40,294 nt of DNA from Candidatus Zhuqueibacterota bacterium (lineage in GTDB: Bacteria > Zhuqueibacterota > Zhuqueibacteria > Oceanimicrobiales > Oceanimicrobiaceae), in the NCBI GenBank assembly GCA_029261995.1, contig JAJDAF010000023.1:1-40294 (forward strand), read 5' to 3'. Below the pieces are notes generated by a model. It had not been told where the DNA came from, did not search any database, and saw nothing but the letters and a program-made list of their open reading frames with translations. How positions within the stretch are numbered: position 1 is the stretch's first letter; the number at the start of each line of letters is the position of its first letter. The position numbers and the translations under genes were made by a program. Shown piece by piece: positions 8,547-16,860 of this stretch.

Positions 8547-8849
8547 ATGAAATCGAAATATTCACCCAACAAGTATGATGCAGCATTCAAGCGCGAGTCC
8601 GTTCGTTTGGTTGAAGAAGAAGGGCGCTCGGCCTCTTCGGTTGAGCGAGATCTTGGTATCGGCAGCGGCGCAATATCGCGCTGGCGTAAAGCACTCTCCG
8701 AAGATTCAGAACATCCTTTTCCTGGCAAGGGCAGACAGAAACCCAGCGGAGAAGCCCTTCGACGCTTACAACCAGAGAATGACATTCTACGCCAGGAGCG
8801 TGATATCTTAAAAAAAGCGCTGGCCATCTTCTCGAAGACACCGAAATGA
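8547..8849 (+). CDS. IS3-family transposase OrfA
   Basis: A 100-aa protein. AGGAGG at 8534-8539 sits 7 bases before ATG 8547, which is preferred over the in-frame GTG at 8541. An N-terminal helix-turn-helix (F-K-R-E-S-V-R-L-V to A-I-S-R-W-R-K) is followed by a leucine-zipper-like helix (L-R-R-L-Q-P-E-N-D-I-L-R), the classic OrfA layout for end binding and multimerisation. A run of seven A followed by G (8810-8817) near the 3' end is in the right place and phase for the -1 frameshift that makes OrfAB in IS3 elements. OrfB is in the -1 frame and open through that site. Confidence 0.88.
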   Translation: MKSKYSPNKYDAAFKRESVRLVEEEGRSASSVERDLGIGSGAISRWRKALSEDSEHPFPGKGRQKPSGEALRRLQPENDILRQERDILKKALAIFSKTPK

Positions 8850-9220
8850 CCTATCAATTAATGAGAGAGCATCGTTTTGTTTTCTTCGTTGAGAGGATGG
8901 CCAAAGTTCTGAATGTATCGCGCAGTGGTTATTATGCACGGGTAAGCCGGCCTCGCAGCAGTCGTGATATAGAAAACGCGCGATTGGATGTTGAGATAAA
9001 GACGGTATATGAGGTCAGCAAGCGCCGCTATGGTAGCGTAAAAATAACCCGAGAGCTCCAGAAGCGTGGTAAGCAGTACGGTCGAAATCGGGTTGCCAGT
9101 CGGATGCGCAAAATGGGTATCGCGTCTAAAGTTAGAAAGCGATTTAAAGCGACGACAAACTCGAAGCACTCTTACCCGGTGGCGCCCAACCGGTTGAACC
9201 GGAACTTTACGGCATCTTGA
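8846..9220 (+). pseudogene. IS3-family transposase OrfB, truncated before the catalytic core
   Basis: The ATG at 8846 overlaps the OrfA stop (ATGA). The 124 residues match the N-terminal HTH_21 region of OrfB (V-S-R-S-G-Y-Y-A-R, then R-R-Y-G-S-V-K-I-T-R-E-L, then N-R-V-A-S-R-M-R-K-M-G-I). They run to N-R-L-N-R-N-F-T-A, the point where a full OrfB would continue into the DDE integrase domain, and the sequence then changes and stops. Without D-D-E residues it cannot catalyse transposition. The break coincides with the border of another IS-like fragment. Confidence 0.85.
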
Positions 9221-9231
9221 TCTTCCCCCGG

Positions 9232-9331
9232 TGTTGTGGACACGAAGAAAAGTTAGTATCTTCCAGTCCAAACAGAGGAGGTTATATGTCAAACAGAGAC
9301 GAGCATTCACCCGAGACTTCAAGGCGAGCTA
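9232..9331 (+). mobile_element. Left-end remnant of a second IS3-like element
   Basis: TGTTGTGGACACG (9232-9244) resembles an IS3-type terminal repeat. It is followed by AGGAGG and an ATG at 9286. Skipping one base after the third codon gives M-S-x-Q-R-R-A-F-T-R-D-F-K-A, a typical OrfA start, before sequence identity ends near 9331. Only about 100 bases remain, with a frameshift, so it is a dead fragment abutting the first IS3 remnant. Confidence 0.5.
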
Positions 9332-9367
9332 AATCAACTTGCCGGCTCTGTCGCACTTCGACAAGAT

Positions 9368-10063
9368 ATGGTTACCTTTCTTCGTTTCATCCAAGAAAAC
9401 AAAATTGTAGGCACACAAAGTACCGGCAATATGCCTTTAAAAATGATAAGTCAATTAGCAACACAATTGGTTAATCCCCCAGCATTGGAAAACAAAATTG
9501 GAGAAAAGGCATACAAAGTTCGAAGCGAAACTGAAGTTTGGGCAATTCATTTTCCACATATTCTAGCCGAAGTTGGACGCTTTGTAAGTATCTCTCAAGG
9601 CAAGCAATGGAAGTTGAGGCCGGCAGGTAAAAAGTTTCTTGGGAATCCTGCTTTGATCCAATTATGGAACCTTTTAATGATCTGGTGGCACCGAGTTAAC
9701 TGGCTTGTGGCTTTTCAAGTGATGGGGATTGGTGACAAGTTGCCACAATGGTTTGAACTCATAACTCTTGAAAAACTGACACTTAATACAGATAATACCA
9801 TTATATCATTTGAGAAATTTGCTGATTCACTGATTGAAGAAACTGGATTGACCTGGACTTCCCAAGATACAACATATCATCAAAAACTTCTGCGTGGAGC
9901 AATTGAAAAGATCGTAATACGTATTCATAGTCAATTTGGTATAATTGAAACTGAATACGAAGATGATTTCATTGGAACGTATAATACGACAAAGCTCAAA
10001 TCTTTTTGTTTCACAAAAGTGGGTAAGATTCTTATTGAATCAACAAGAATGAGCTTTTCTTAG
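9368..10063 (+). CDS. Hypothetical AT-rich protein, probably N-terminally truncated
   Basis: This reading frame gives 231 aa from ATG 9368, but it has no ribosome-binding site and stays open upstream into the IS remnant (G-E-L-N-Q-L-A-G-S-V-A-L-R-Q-D before the Met). The true start was probably lost. Visible segments include G-T-Q-S-T-G-N-M-P-L-K, N-P-P-A-L-E-N-K-I-G-E and a Trp-rich W-N-L-L-M-I-W-W-H-R-V-N-W stretch. I do not recognise a catalytic motif. It is strongly AT-rich compared with the genes from 10427 on, which fits lateral transfer. Confidence 0.6.
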   Translation: MVTFLRFIQENKIVGTQSTGNMPLKMISQLATQLVNPPALENKIGEKAYKVRSETEVWAIHFPHILAEVGRFVSISQGKQWKLRPAGKKFLGNPALIQLWNLLMIWWHRVNWLVAFQVMGIGDKLPQWFELITLEKLTLNTDNTIISFEKFADSLIEETGLTWTSQDTTYHQKLLRGAIEKIVIRIHSQFGIIETEYEDDFIGTYNTTKLKSFCFTKVGKILIESTRMSFS

Positions 10064-10101
10064 CTGTACTCAATATTTGGCAAATTTAATGGTCTGTTCG
10101 A

Positions 10102-10382
10102 CGGGGACTTGCCGCCGACCCGCCAAGTAGTTCCCGTCGTGAAATTGAACAGGGGATTGCATCCCCACGAAATGGGCCGGTACCGGATCGTGGAAGAAGG
10201 CCTATGCTGATGAAATGAGCATTTGCCACGGCTTGAAAGCGCGTGGCACACGTAAACAAATCACTGCAGGTTGGCGGGGCCACCCGCCGGATGATTTGAA
10301 TTGATTTAGTGAATGCAAATTTCTTAATTGCAGATGCCCGAATGATTACTGGTTAGGGAGGCAGATGGGCGGCAAGTCCCCG
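10102..10382 (+). ncRNA. Candidate structured RNA or MITE closed by a perfect 15-bp inverted repeat
   Basis: CGGGGACTTGCCGCC (10102-10116) and GGCGGCAAGTCCCCG (10368-10382) are exact reverse complements 251 bases apart. Inside are several separate hairpins: GGGGAT-TGC-ATCCCC (10152-10166), palindrome CCGGTACCGG (10177-10186), GCCACG/CGTGGC (10225-10247) and GGCGGG-GCCA-CCCGCC (10273-10288). A weaker GCAAATT/AATTGC stem lies near 10316-10331. A long closing helix around multiple stems is what a folded RNA would show. A small transposon-like element is the alternative, but no target duplication is visible. It ends 44 bases before the ATG of the next gene. No gene is seen in 10064-10426. Confidence 0.4.
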
Positions 10383-10426
10383 CACGCAGTTAAAGTCGCC
10401 GTTCGGACAGAGTAGGGAAAAACCTC

Positions 10427-11647
10427 ATGCCGAAGAAGAAGAAGGTAAAACCCAAGAAAAAGAAATCCGGCCGGCGAGTAGATAAAACCGGCAAAGCCCA
10501 ACAGACAAACCTATTCCGGCGCAAAATGCAGGAAGTTGCAATCGCTGCCGGTGTTTGGGATGCGTTGCAACTGATTCCGGAAGACGAGATTAGGGCGATA
10601 CTCAACATACGTTTTCGTGCGCTGCGGGTGATTGCGGCCGAAGGCCAAGTCATTGCGCCGGAAGTGCTCAACCGTACAAGAAGCGTGCTTGCCGATTGGC
10701 TGCCAGACATATCTCTTCCCCTGCTCCCTGACGGACCGGAAATCTCTCTGCACGACTATTTGACCGCGGGTCTAACCCTGCAAAGTTACGTAGAAATACT
10801 CGAAGACGATGAATATGACACGGCACGCGAAGTGAAAAAAGGCTTTGCCGCGTTCATGGCAGCGGACAAAAAAATGCGTCTATATTTTTCCGCGGTCGCC
10901 CTGAGACTGCTGGCAAGTCTCAGCAGAATGGACACCGCCTTCTACTGGTTTTTCTTTTTCCCGGTTTTGAAACACGGCAATTCATCGGTCTACAGTAGCT
11001 GCCTGAAAATGTATACCGTTCCCCCTGAAGTAAAGCATGTTCGATTGGATGGCAAAAATAGACCGGTCTATCGTGTTGGCAGGGGCATAATTGACCAAGG
11101 GTTTGGCTGGGCAAAGGTTTGCCCGGCGGACCTCAAAATCACCGGTGTTTTATCGGAAATGCCGTTGCCGGTGTACGTGCAGGCCCACGCCCTCGTGCGT
11201 TTGCGCGAACGCATCGATCGCGAGCATGAAGAGTACCTGCATTTTTACCTGGTCGATGCTTTCGAGAAACCGGAGGTACAAACCAATGCTGCCGGAAAAA
11301 CTCTGGTGACCTATCGCATTTTCGGGAAAAAGGTAGGATACCTGGTGGTGACGGTCGAGTTGGGTATAGCAATTATCCGCACCTTTCTCTTTCTGACAAA
11401 CAATGGCACGCCGGAAGGCCAGCAATTACACGAGCAACTCGGTTTGGTCGCACAGGAAAAGAAATACCTGAAAATCGACAAACTCAGTACTTTTGCTTCA
11501 AGCGATTTGCGCGGGGATGCTCGCTTGCGGAAATTATTTACTGATGCAGGTTGTGGCAGCCTGTTCGAGCTGACCACCGAAAGTGCAGAGGACCATCCGG
11601 TTGGGGAGCATGCCGACTATATCGCAAAATATTTCGGACTTCGTTGA
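10427..11647 (+). CDS. Hypothetical protein with Lys/Arg-rich N-terminus
   Basis: A 406-aa protein with no recognised family. The first 25 residues are extremely basic (K-K-K-K-V-K-P-K-K-K-K, then G-R-R-V-D-K), suggesting nucleic-acid binding. No signal peptide is present; an aromatic stretch F-Y-W-F-F-F-F-P near 168-175 could be buried core. The C-terminal third contains H-A-L-V-R-L-R-E-R-I, which recalls small RelE/BrnT-like or phage-type folds, but this is weak. Upstream lies the 281-bp multi-hairpin segment; downstream trmH is convergent. AGGG lies 11 bases before the ATG. Function unknown. Confidence 0.65.
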   Translation: MPKKKKVKPKKKKSGRRVDKTGKAQQTNLFRRKMQEVAIAAGVWDALQLIPEDEIRAILNIRFRALRVIAAEGQVIAPEVLNRTRSVLADWLPDISLPLLPDGPEISLHDYLTAGLTLQSYVEILEDDEYDTAREVKKGFAAFMAADKKMRLYFSAVALRLLASLSRMDTAFYWFFFFPVLKHGNSSVYSSCLKMYTVPPEVKHVRLDGKNRPVYRVGRGIIDQGFGWAKVCPADLKITGVLSEMPLPVYVQAHALVRLRERIDREHEEYLHFYLVDAFEKPEVQTNAAGKTLVTYRIFGKKVGYLVVTVELGIAIIRTFLFLTNNGTPEGQQLHEQLGLVAQEKKYLKIDKLSTFASSDLRGDARLRKLFTDAGCGSLFELTTESAEDHPVGEHADYIAKYFGLR

Positions 11648-11704
11648 CCCGAACAGACAAAACAGCCCGAAGGGCCGTCACCCGACAACCCAAGGCTGAC
11701 TTAT

Positions 11705-12379
11705 TCAAGATCGTTCTCTCAGGTCGTTCAACCTTTCCAGAATCTCCCCATTCTGGTCGATCTCGGGATATGGAATCTTATGTCTCCGACAATAGTCGCT
11801 GACTTTGGGATGTGCCCACTCGAAAAGCAGACTGCGGTAAGTATCATCGTCGAGGCGGCGGTTATCGTAGAAACCGGCCTTACGGCGCTGCTCCATGGCA
11901 CAGAAGAGCACGATAGCTGTCGCGACAGAGACGTTGAACGAACTTCCCATGCCAAGCATGGGAATGTGGATTTGCCGGTCGGCAAGGCCCACCGCATCAT
12001 CGCTTGGCCCGCGCAGTTCTGCCCCAACCGCGAGAGCCGTAGGTCTGGTGTAATCAATCTCACGGAAGTCGACCGCATCTTGCGATGAGTGGGCGCACAA
12101 AATTTGAAAGCCCCGTCGTCGCAACCGGTCATAGGCGACAGGGATGGTCTTGTGCGTCACGATTCTCACCCATTTATGGGAGCCGCTGGCAACATTGCGC
12201 TTGACTTCCTGCCGCAACTGGTTGGTAATCGCGTGTATTTCAGGAATGCCAACCGCATCGCAGGTGCGAACCACGGCGGCCAGGTTGTGAGTCTTGTGGA
12301 CGTTATCCATCACCACCGTCAAATCCGGCTGACGCCTGTCCAGCACATCTTGCAGTTTCTGAAAACGCTCTGGTGTCAT
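11705..12379 (-). CDS. trmH: tRNA (guanosine-2'-O-)-methyltransferase TrmH
   Basis: A 224-aa SPOUT-family methyltransferase. The N-terminus closely follows the TrmH pattern (R-R-Q-P-D-L-T-V-V-M-D-N-V-H-K-T-H-N, then A-A-V-V-R-T-C-D-A-V-G), including the conserved Asn and catalytic Arg region. Later SPOUT motifs are present: A-V-G-A-E-L-R-G-P-S, I-P-M-L-G-M-G-S-S-F-N-V-S-V-A-T-A. TrmH methylates the ribose of G18 in the tRNA D-loop using S-adenosylmethionine, in the cytoplasm. Length and motif order match the family. It is convergent with the Lys-rich hypothetical gene; a small GCCC-GAA-GGGC hairpin lies between them. Confidence 0.93.
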   Translation of the reverse strand: MTPERFQKLQDVLDRRQPDLTVVMDNVHKTHNLAAVVRTCDAVGIPEIHAITNQLRQEVKRNVASGSHKWVRIVTHKTIPVAYDRLRRRGFQILCAHSSQDAVDFREIDYTRPTALAVGAELRGPSDDAVGLADRQIHIPMLGMGSSFNVSVATAIVLFCAMEQRRKAGFYDNRRLDDDTYRSLLFEWAHPKVSDYCRRHKIPYPEIDQNGEILERLNDLRERS

Positions 12380-12604
12380 GGGCCTTTTCTCTGAAAGCAG
12401 AAAGTAACGCCTGACACCAGAAGGATCAAGTGGAAAACCAGACCGTGCCGTCGAGAGCCGAAATTTTCAGCCTGCCTGACGGCCAACTCACTACTGATTT
12501 CCCGCACTTTGGCTGCATTGTGGATACACTTCTCTATAGTCGCCAGGAAGGCCACCACCTCCACGAATGGAACTCACCTGGCACCCCCGCACAGGAGGGA
12601 CACC

Positions 12605-12976
12605 ATGCAACAGGCCACCTTCAAATACCACATCGATGGATTGAACGCTGACAAGGTCAGCGAACGGCTGATTGAAATCATCAGCAGAGACCTCGGTTTC
12701 ACGCCTGAACTGCTAAATGCGCTGCCCGCGGACGAAACCATCGAAACTGATAGCCGCATCCAAAGCCTGGCATCCTTTGTACTCAGTATCCCGGGCACGG
12801 CTTTGGACGCAGAAAACCTGTTCGACCGCATCAAAAAACGCAGACAACTGGACACGCTGCACCAGCACACCCTGACGATGCTGCAGCAACACGCGCAAGT
12901 CAACATTCAAATCGAAAAGCCGGATGGCACGCTGGTCGCGTTGAATGATGCCGACAGCACCGATTTACTCGCCTGA
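12605..12976 (+). CDS. Small hypothetical protein
   Basis: A 123-aa protein starting at ATG 12605 behind AGGAGG (about 7 bases), a better start than the longer in-frame opening at 12509. It is predicted soluble, acidic and mostly helical, ending in V-N-I-Q-I-E-K-P-D-G-T-L-V-A-L-N-D, a beta pair typical of small adaptor-like domains. I do not recognise the family. The 160 bases after it contain a broken coding-like stretch (for example I-L-S-Q-L-N-K-R-L-H-L-V-R-R) with a stop upstream, so a second gene may have decayed there. Confidence 0.6.
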   Translation: MQQATFKYHIDGLNADKVSERLIEIISRDLGFTPELLNALPADETIETDSRIQSLASFVLSIPGTALDAENLFDRIKKRRQLDTLHQHTLTMLQQHAQVNIQIEKPDGTLVALNDADSTDLLA

Positions 12977-13136
12977 ACATCTACGCGGCTATTTTGGCGT
13001 CACCTCGATACACATGCTCCAGCTCCGTGAGGACACCTCAGCATCCTGTCACAACTCAACAAACGGCTGCATCTTGTGCGAAGAGACTTTCAGAGGAAGC
13101 CTTCCCCGAAAAAGACACGCTTCGATTTCCCAAAGA

Positions 13137-15080
13137 TTATGGGCGACGTGGGAGCACTTCCTGAGATAGGCTGTCAACATAATCATTGGCAAAATAATGA
13201 CTGGTAGGTCTTGAGTATCCCAGTGAGGTTCCCTTTTCAAAATAGGCCCTGGCCTTGGCATTGTCGTCAAACAATCTGTCGTAAAGCAGGCCCAGGGCGA
13301 TGTAGGCGTCGCCGTCCCTGGAGTCGGTTGCCTGCAATTGCTCTTCAAATTGATGAACAACTCCGTTGAACAGGGGTTTGTTCAACTGCGGATAATTCTT
13401 GATATACCAGTCAACTGCATGGTGCGGCTTGCTTGCCAGTATCTCCCGAAAAAGGTCAACCGCGCGATAGATTGAGGCTTCGGTCTTTTCTTTGTAGGCG
13501 ACCACACAGTATGCCGAGAGAAGATTTGTATATGAAAGCCCAAGTGTGGAATCCGCGGCAACGGCGCGTTGAAAGGCCTGAACCGAATCGTCTAGGTCGC
13601 CTCGATTCATACAGATAATCCCGTAGTTGTTGTTGGCACGAGTTTTCACGGGTGACTTTTGGGCAGCTTCTTGCCACAGCGTGTACGGGTCCTGCCAAAC
13701 GATATTGCGCTGAATCGATTTGAAGGAATACAGCCCAATCAGGGCGGCGAGAAAAACGGGCAGGATATATTTGATCTTTCTGTGCGGCCCAAACCGGTTA
13801 TCCAGGTAGACAAAACCCTGATATAGCACGACCGCGAAGAAAAGGCAGAAGCCCATACCGGGGATGTACAGACGTCTTTCCACGATAATGTCGGGCAGGG
13901 GTTGCACGAAAAACAGCGCCATCGTGATGAAGTACCAAAAGACGCCGAATGCCAGCACCTTCGATTTTCTTGACAGGAAAAGCGCCAGCACCAAAACCGC
14001 CAACAGCACAGACACGGCAACCAGCACCGATGGCTCCCCAATACTTCGGGAGATAGTGTAGCCCCAATCCGCACTCTGGTTGACGGGGAAGAAAAGCAGT
14101 GTGAGATAGTCTACAAGAGCCCGGCATTGCGTCAGGGCATTCTCATAGAGCGTCAACGAGGCGCCGACAAAAAATTCATAGAAAAAGGGGGATTCACCAG
14201 CTGAAGGGGGCACACCTTGAGGTGAAACAGATGATGAAGATAACCAGCTCAAGTAGTAATGAGGGGCGGGGAGATAAATATGCGCGTAGATTCGAAAACC
14301 GGCAATGACCAGAAAGGTCATGTGAAAAGCTAGTGCTTGCCGGAAGAACCGGCGCAGGTCTCCTTTCGAGAGAAAGAAATAGTCATAGAGCAGAAAAACC
14401 GCCGGCAGCGAAAGCGCGACAACTTTTGTGCCGAGCGCGAGAGTGAAAGACAGCGCTGCACCGGCAACGTAGAGTGTCTTTCTCAAAGCAGCAGGTTTTG
14501 CTTTTGTCGATGCCGAGCCCGGTACATTGGCTTTGATAAAAAGCAGAATGGTCAGCAGGTAAAAGAGCGCGCACAGCACAGCCGAGCGGCCCCCAATATA
14601 GGTGACCGACTCGGTTTGAATCGGGTGGCTGATAAAAATCAAAGCAGCCGCGAGAGCGATGCCGAGATCTGCGCCGGATTCCTTGGCGGGTTTGGTGTTT
14701 CTCAGGGTGAGCAAAAGAACCGCAAAAAGCAAAATGCCGTTGGCAATATGCAAGAGAACGTTTACGACATGGTAGCCAAAGACATCTGCACCGCCCCAGT
14801 AGTAATTCAGCGCAAAGGATAGCGCCAGCACCGGGCGGGGAATCTCCCAGGTGCGCAACACCCGTGGGAGATCGCCCAAGTCTCTGAGGTCAGGATTGTC
14901 GAAAACTGTCTCATCATCAAAAACCGCCGGGACATCCAGGGAGTTGTGGTAGATCAGACTTGCCAAGAGTGCAATCGCCAGCACGCAGAGTGCGTATTGA
15001 ACCCGCGTACTTTTGATGATCCACTTGCTCTGTTTTCGCTGGCGAGGATTTCTGGATTTTTGTTTACGTTTCTTGGCCAT
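13137..15080 (-). CDS. Multi-spanning membrane protein with C-terminal TPR repeats (GT-C/TMTC-like)
   Basis: A 647-aa protein. A very basic N-terminal tail (K-K-R-K-Q-K-S-R) precedes about ten membrane helices (roughly 30-440). The first loop has V-F-D-D-E-T-V-F-D-N-P followed by R-P-V-L-A-L-S-F-A-L-N-Y-Y, G-Y-H-V-V-N and L-H-I-A-N, the pattern of GT-C glycosyltransferases (acidic F-D-D in loop 1) and of TMTC/DUF1736-like proteins. TPR-like repeats follow at about 475-640 (N-N-Y-G-I-I-C-M-N-R-G-D-L-D-D-S-V-Q-A-F-Q-R-A). It is probably a lipid-linked sugar transferase or an uncharacterised membrane TPR protein of the inner membrane. Substrate unknown. Confidence 0.8.
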   Translation of the reverse strand: MAKKRKQKSRNPRQRKQSKWIIKSTRVQYALCVLAIALLASLIYHNSLDVPAVFDDETVFDNPDLRDLGDLPRVLRTWEIPRPVLALSFALNYYWGGADVFGYHVVNVLLHIANGILLFAVLLLTLRNTKPAKESGADLGIALAAALIFISHPIQTESVTYIGGRSAVLCALFYLLTILLFIKANVPGSASTKAKPAALRKTLYVAGAALSFTLALGTKVVALSLPAVFLLYDYFFLSKGDLRRFFRQALAFHMTFLVIAGFRIYAHIYLPAPHYYLSWLSSSSVSPQGVPPSAGESPFFYEFFVGASLTLYENALTQCRALVDYLTLLFFPVNQSADWGYTISRSIGEPSVLVAVSVLLAVLVLALFLSRKSKVLAFGVFWYFITMALFFVQPLPDIIVERRLYIPGMGFCLFFAVVLYQGFVYLDNRFGPHRKIKYILPVFLAALIGLYSFKSIQRNIVWQDPYTLWQEAAQKSPVKTRANNNYGIICMNRGDLDDSVQAFQRAVAADSTLGLSYTNLLSAYCVVAYKEKTEASIYRAVDLFREILASKPHHAVDWYIKNYPQLNKPLFNGVVHQFEEQLQATDSRDGDAYIALGLLYDRLFDDNAKARAYFEKGTSLGYSRPTSHYFANDYVDSLSQEVLPRRP

Positions 15081-15679
15081 AGTCTGGCAATTTCAACATC
15101 GGCTTTACAATTCTGTCGTCAAACTCTGCATTTCCTGCACGGACTTTGTGATCAAGATATCGGAAGGCATCGCTTACTCTGGACGAGGATAATCAGAGAT
15201 CGTGCCAGTTGCGAGTTTTCAGACATTTCTTGTTATGGAAAGATACGGACACTGCTTCGCCAGCTCAGGTGCACAATCACCTGCAGAAGAATAATTCTGC
15301 CCAGATGAAGAAAGGACGAGGATGTGAGTCGCGAGATGTCAGTCGAAGCATTTCATTCACCTCTTTCGGAGTCAATCGATAGTACCTACAGACACATTGA
15401 ACTTGTTGCTGAAAAAGTCGCAATTGCGCCCGCGTCGGGCTCTGGAAGGCTGAACCCAGTCTCCGTTCGGAATTCAGATTCGTATTGCCTGGATGCGTAG
15501 AAATTCACCTGAAAGCCATGAACCTGGGAATAACATCTACACCCGATATGTTCAACACCCTGTTCTGGGCATAGAACGCCTAAGGACATTCCCAGTCAAA
15601 ATAGTTGATGTAGACAGCCCGCCTGATGTGTGTCTCGTTTTACCGAGCGCTTACAAGAATATGAAGGTGGTATCCCAAC
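15081..15679. other. 600-bp region without a recognised gene
   Basis: The stretch upstream of the TPR membrane gene and before the decayed zinc-ribbon copy has only short, composition-driven open frames. I see no tRNA, repeat or strong hairpin. Its last 40 bases resemble the leader of the intact zinc-ribbon gene (compare GAGCGCTTACAAGAATATGA with AACGCTTAGAGAATTATGAA), so at least that part belongs to a duplication. Confidence 0.5.
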
Positions 15680-15862
15680 ATGGGAAAAACCAACATGCTT
15701 GCGATCCTGGCCTTGATTGCGTCCGGAATAGCCGTCGTTGCCAGCCCGTACCATCTGCTTGCGTGGCAAAATGCCCGCTGCGAAATTCACCTGGGCGACC
15801 GCTCTGCCAGACACCCTTGTCATCTGGCCGATCAGCTTCGCCATTTGCCCATGACTTCATGA
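15680..15862 (+). pseudogene. Decayed tandem copy of the zinc-ribbon membrane-anchor gene
   Basis: From ATG 15680 the frame encodes 60 residues whose first 40 align with the intact gene at 16032: L-A-I-L-A-L-I-A-S-G-I-A against L-S-I-A-A-L-L-A-S-G-I-A, then L-L-A-W-Q-N-A-R-C-E-I-H-L-G-D-R against L-L-A-R-Q-K-A-R-W-K-I-L-L-G-D-R. The upstream leader GGTGGTATCCCAACATGG is also similar (CATGGTATCCTGACATGG). After G-D-R the reading frame loses identity and ends at TGA 15862; the central domain and zinc ribbon are absent. It is therefore a degraded duplicate. Confidence 0.7.
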
Positions 15863-16031
15863 CGTCGCCTATTCTGCCTCGTCATGCCTTATGCAGATTG
15901 TCCTTACTATTGTTGAACTTAAGGTGATCTCCTGACTAGTGGTACGGCCATTGCTTGAAGAGATGCCCCATTGTCGAAAGTGCCCATCTCAACTGCAAAC
16001 GCTTAGAGAATTATGAACATGGTATCCTGAC

Positions 16032-16814
16032 ATGGACACAACAATCATTCTTTCGATCGCGGCATTGCTTGCGTCAGGCATAGCCTTCGCCGTCAACCTG
16101 TACCTTCTCCTTGCGCGACAGAAGGCTCGCTGGAAAATCCTGCTTGGCGACCGCCTGACATTCTCTTACAGTCCCGATAACCACCTGCGGTTCAGCACTT
16201 CTATTGTGTTCACCAATGAAGGCGCCAACGTCGGCACCATTGCCAGATTGCATGGCACAATTATGGCGCACACCGGAGAATCTATCGGGTTCGTTTGGCG
16301 CAATTTCATCAGCACCGGCGGCAATGGAAGCACAGGAGATGAGTACAAACCCAGCTATTCGTTCTCCGGCTGGGCGAATGCGATTGTCGTGCCGGCCCAG
16401 AGCGCAAAAGTGTGCGAGGTCATGTTCTCCACGGTCGAAGCATTTCAATTGAAAGAAGGAGACTATATGATGGAGCTTGTCTTGGTTGACGAGCTGCAGA
16501 ACAAAGCGATGATGCGGTTATCGCAACAGTTTAGCTGTTCCAGAAAAAACGTCGAATCCGTCAACCGGCAACGTAAAAGAGAATCATTTGACAGCGCGGA
16601 ACGAGCATTGCGCGCCAAATTCAACCTGGCGCCTCGGCCAGAATCCATGGCCGTCCCCAATGCCCCGGAGACCACGCAAGGCAATGACATCAAGACTCCG
16701 CCATTCGACGGCACGGATACACACGTGATGTGCTCCCACTGCGGGCATGTCAACGACGCCAAATGCGGTTACTGCGTCGATTGCGGCACCAAACGAACAT
16801 TCTCTCTTCGATAG
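16032..16814 (+). CDS. Membrane-anchored protein with C-terminal zinc ribbon
   Basis: A 260-aa protein. One N-terminal membrane helix (about 4-24, followed by R-Q-K-A-R-W-K) anchors it. A beta-rich middle part (about 40-165) contains F-T-N-E-G-A-N-V-G-T-I, like an Ig/fibronectin-type fold. A charged linker leads to a zinc ribbon at the very end with Cys at 234, 237, 245, 248 and 251 (C-S-H-C and C-V-D-C-G). Such terminal ribbons usually mediate protein or nucleic-acid contact; no specific function is known. A decayed copy lies 350 bp upstream and a 21-bp minisatellite begins 46 bases after the stop. Confidence 0.7.
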   Translation: MDTTIILSIAALLASGIAFAVNLYLLLARQKARWKILLGDRLTFSYSPDNHLRFSTSIVFTNEGANVGTIARLHGTIMAHTGESIGFVWRNFISTGGNGSTGDEYKPSYSFSGWANAIVVPAQSAKVCEVMFSTVEAFQLKEGDYMMELVLVDELQNKAMMRLSQQFSCSRKNVESVNRQRKRESFDSAERALRAKFNLAPRPESMAVPNAPETTQGNDIKTPPFDGTDTHVMCSHCGHVNDAKCGYCVDCGTKRTFSLR

Positions 16815-16860
16815 TCTCCTGGCCACAAACGTACTTCAGTGCTCAGTTGAAACCCGCCGT

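Larger units (their letters stand above)
8466..9231 (+). mobile_element. IS3-family element, 3' truncated
   Basis: The element contains orfA and the first part of orfB of an IS3-type transposon. A left end is suggested by AATGGACACACC near 8468-8479. The catalytic DDE half of orfB and the right end are missing. Homology stops near 9220, just before a second IS-like left end at 9232. The exact left border is uncertain because no matching right repeat survives. Confidence 0.65.

Noticed and set aside
15493-15927. 144-aa plus-strand open frame covering the decayed zinc-ribbon copy
   Set aside because: It is in a different frame from the residues shared with the intact gene and shows no family features.
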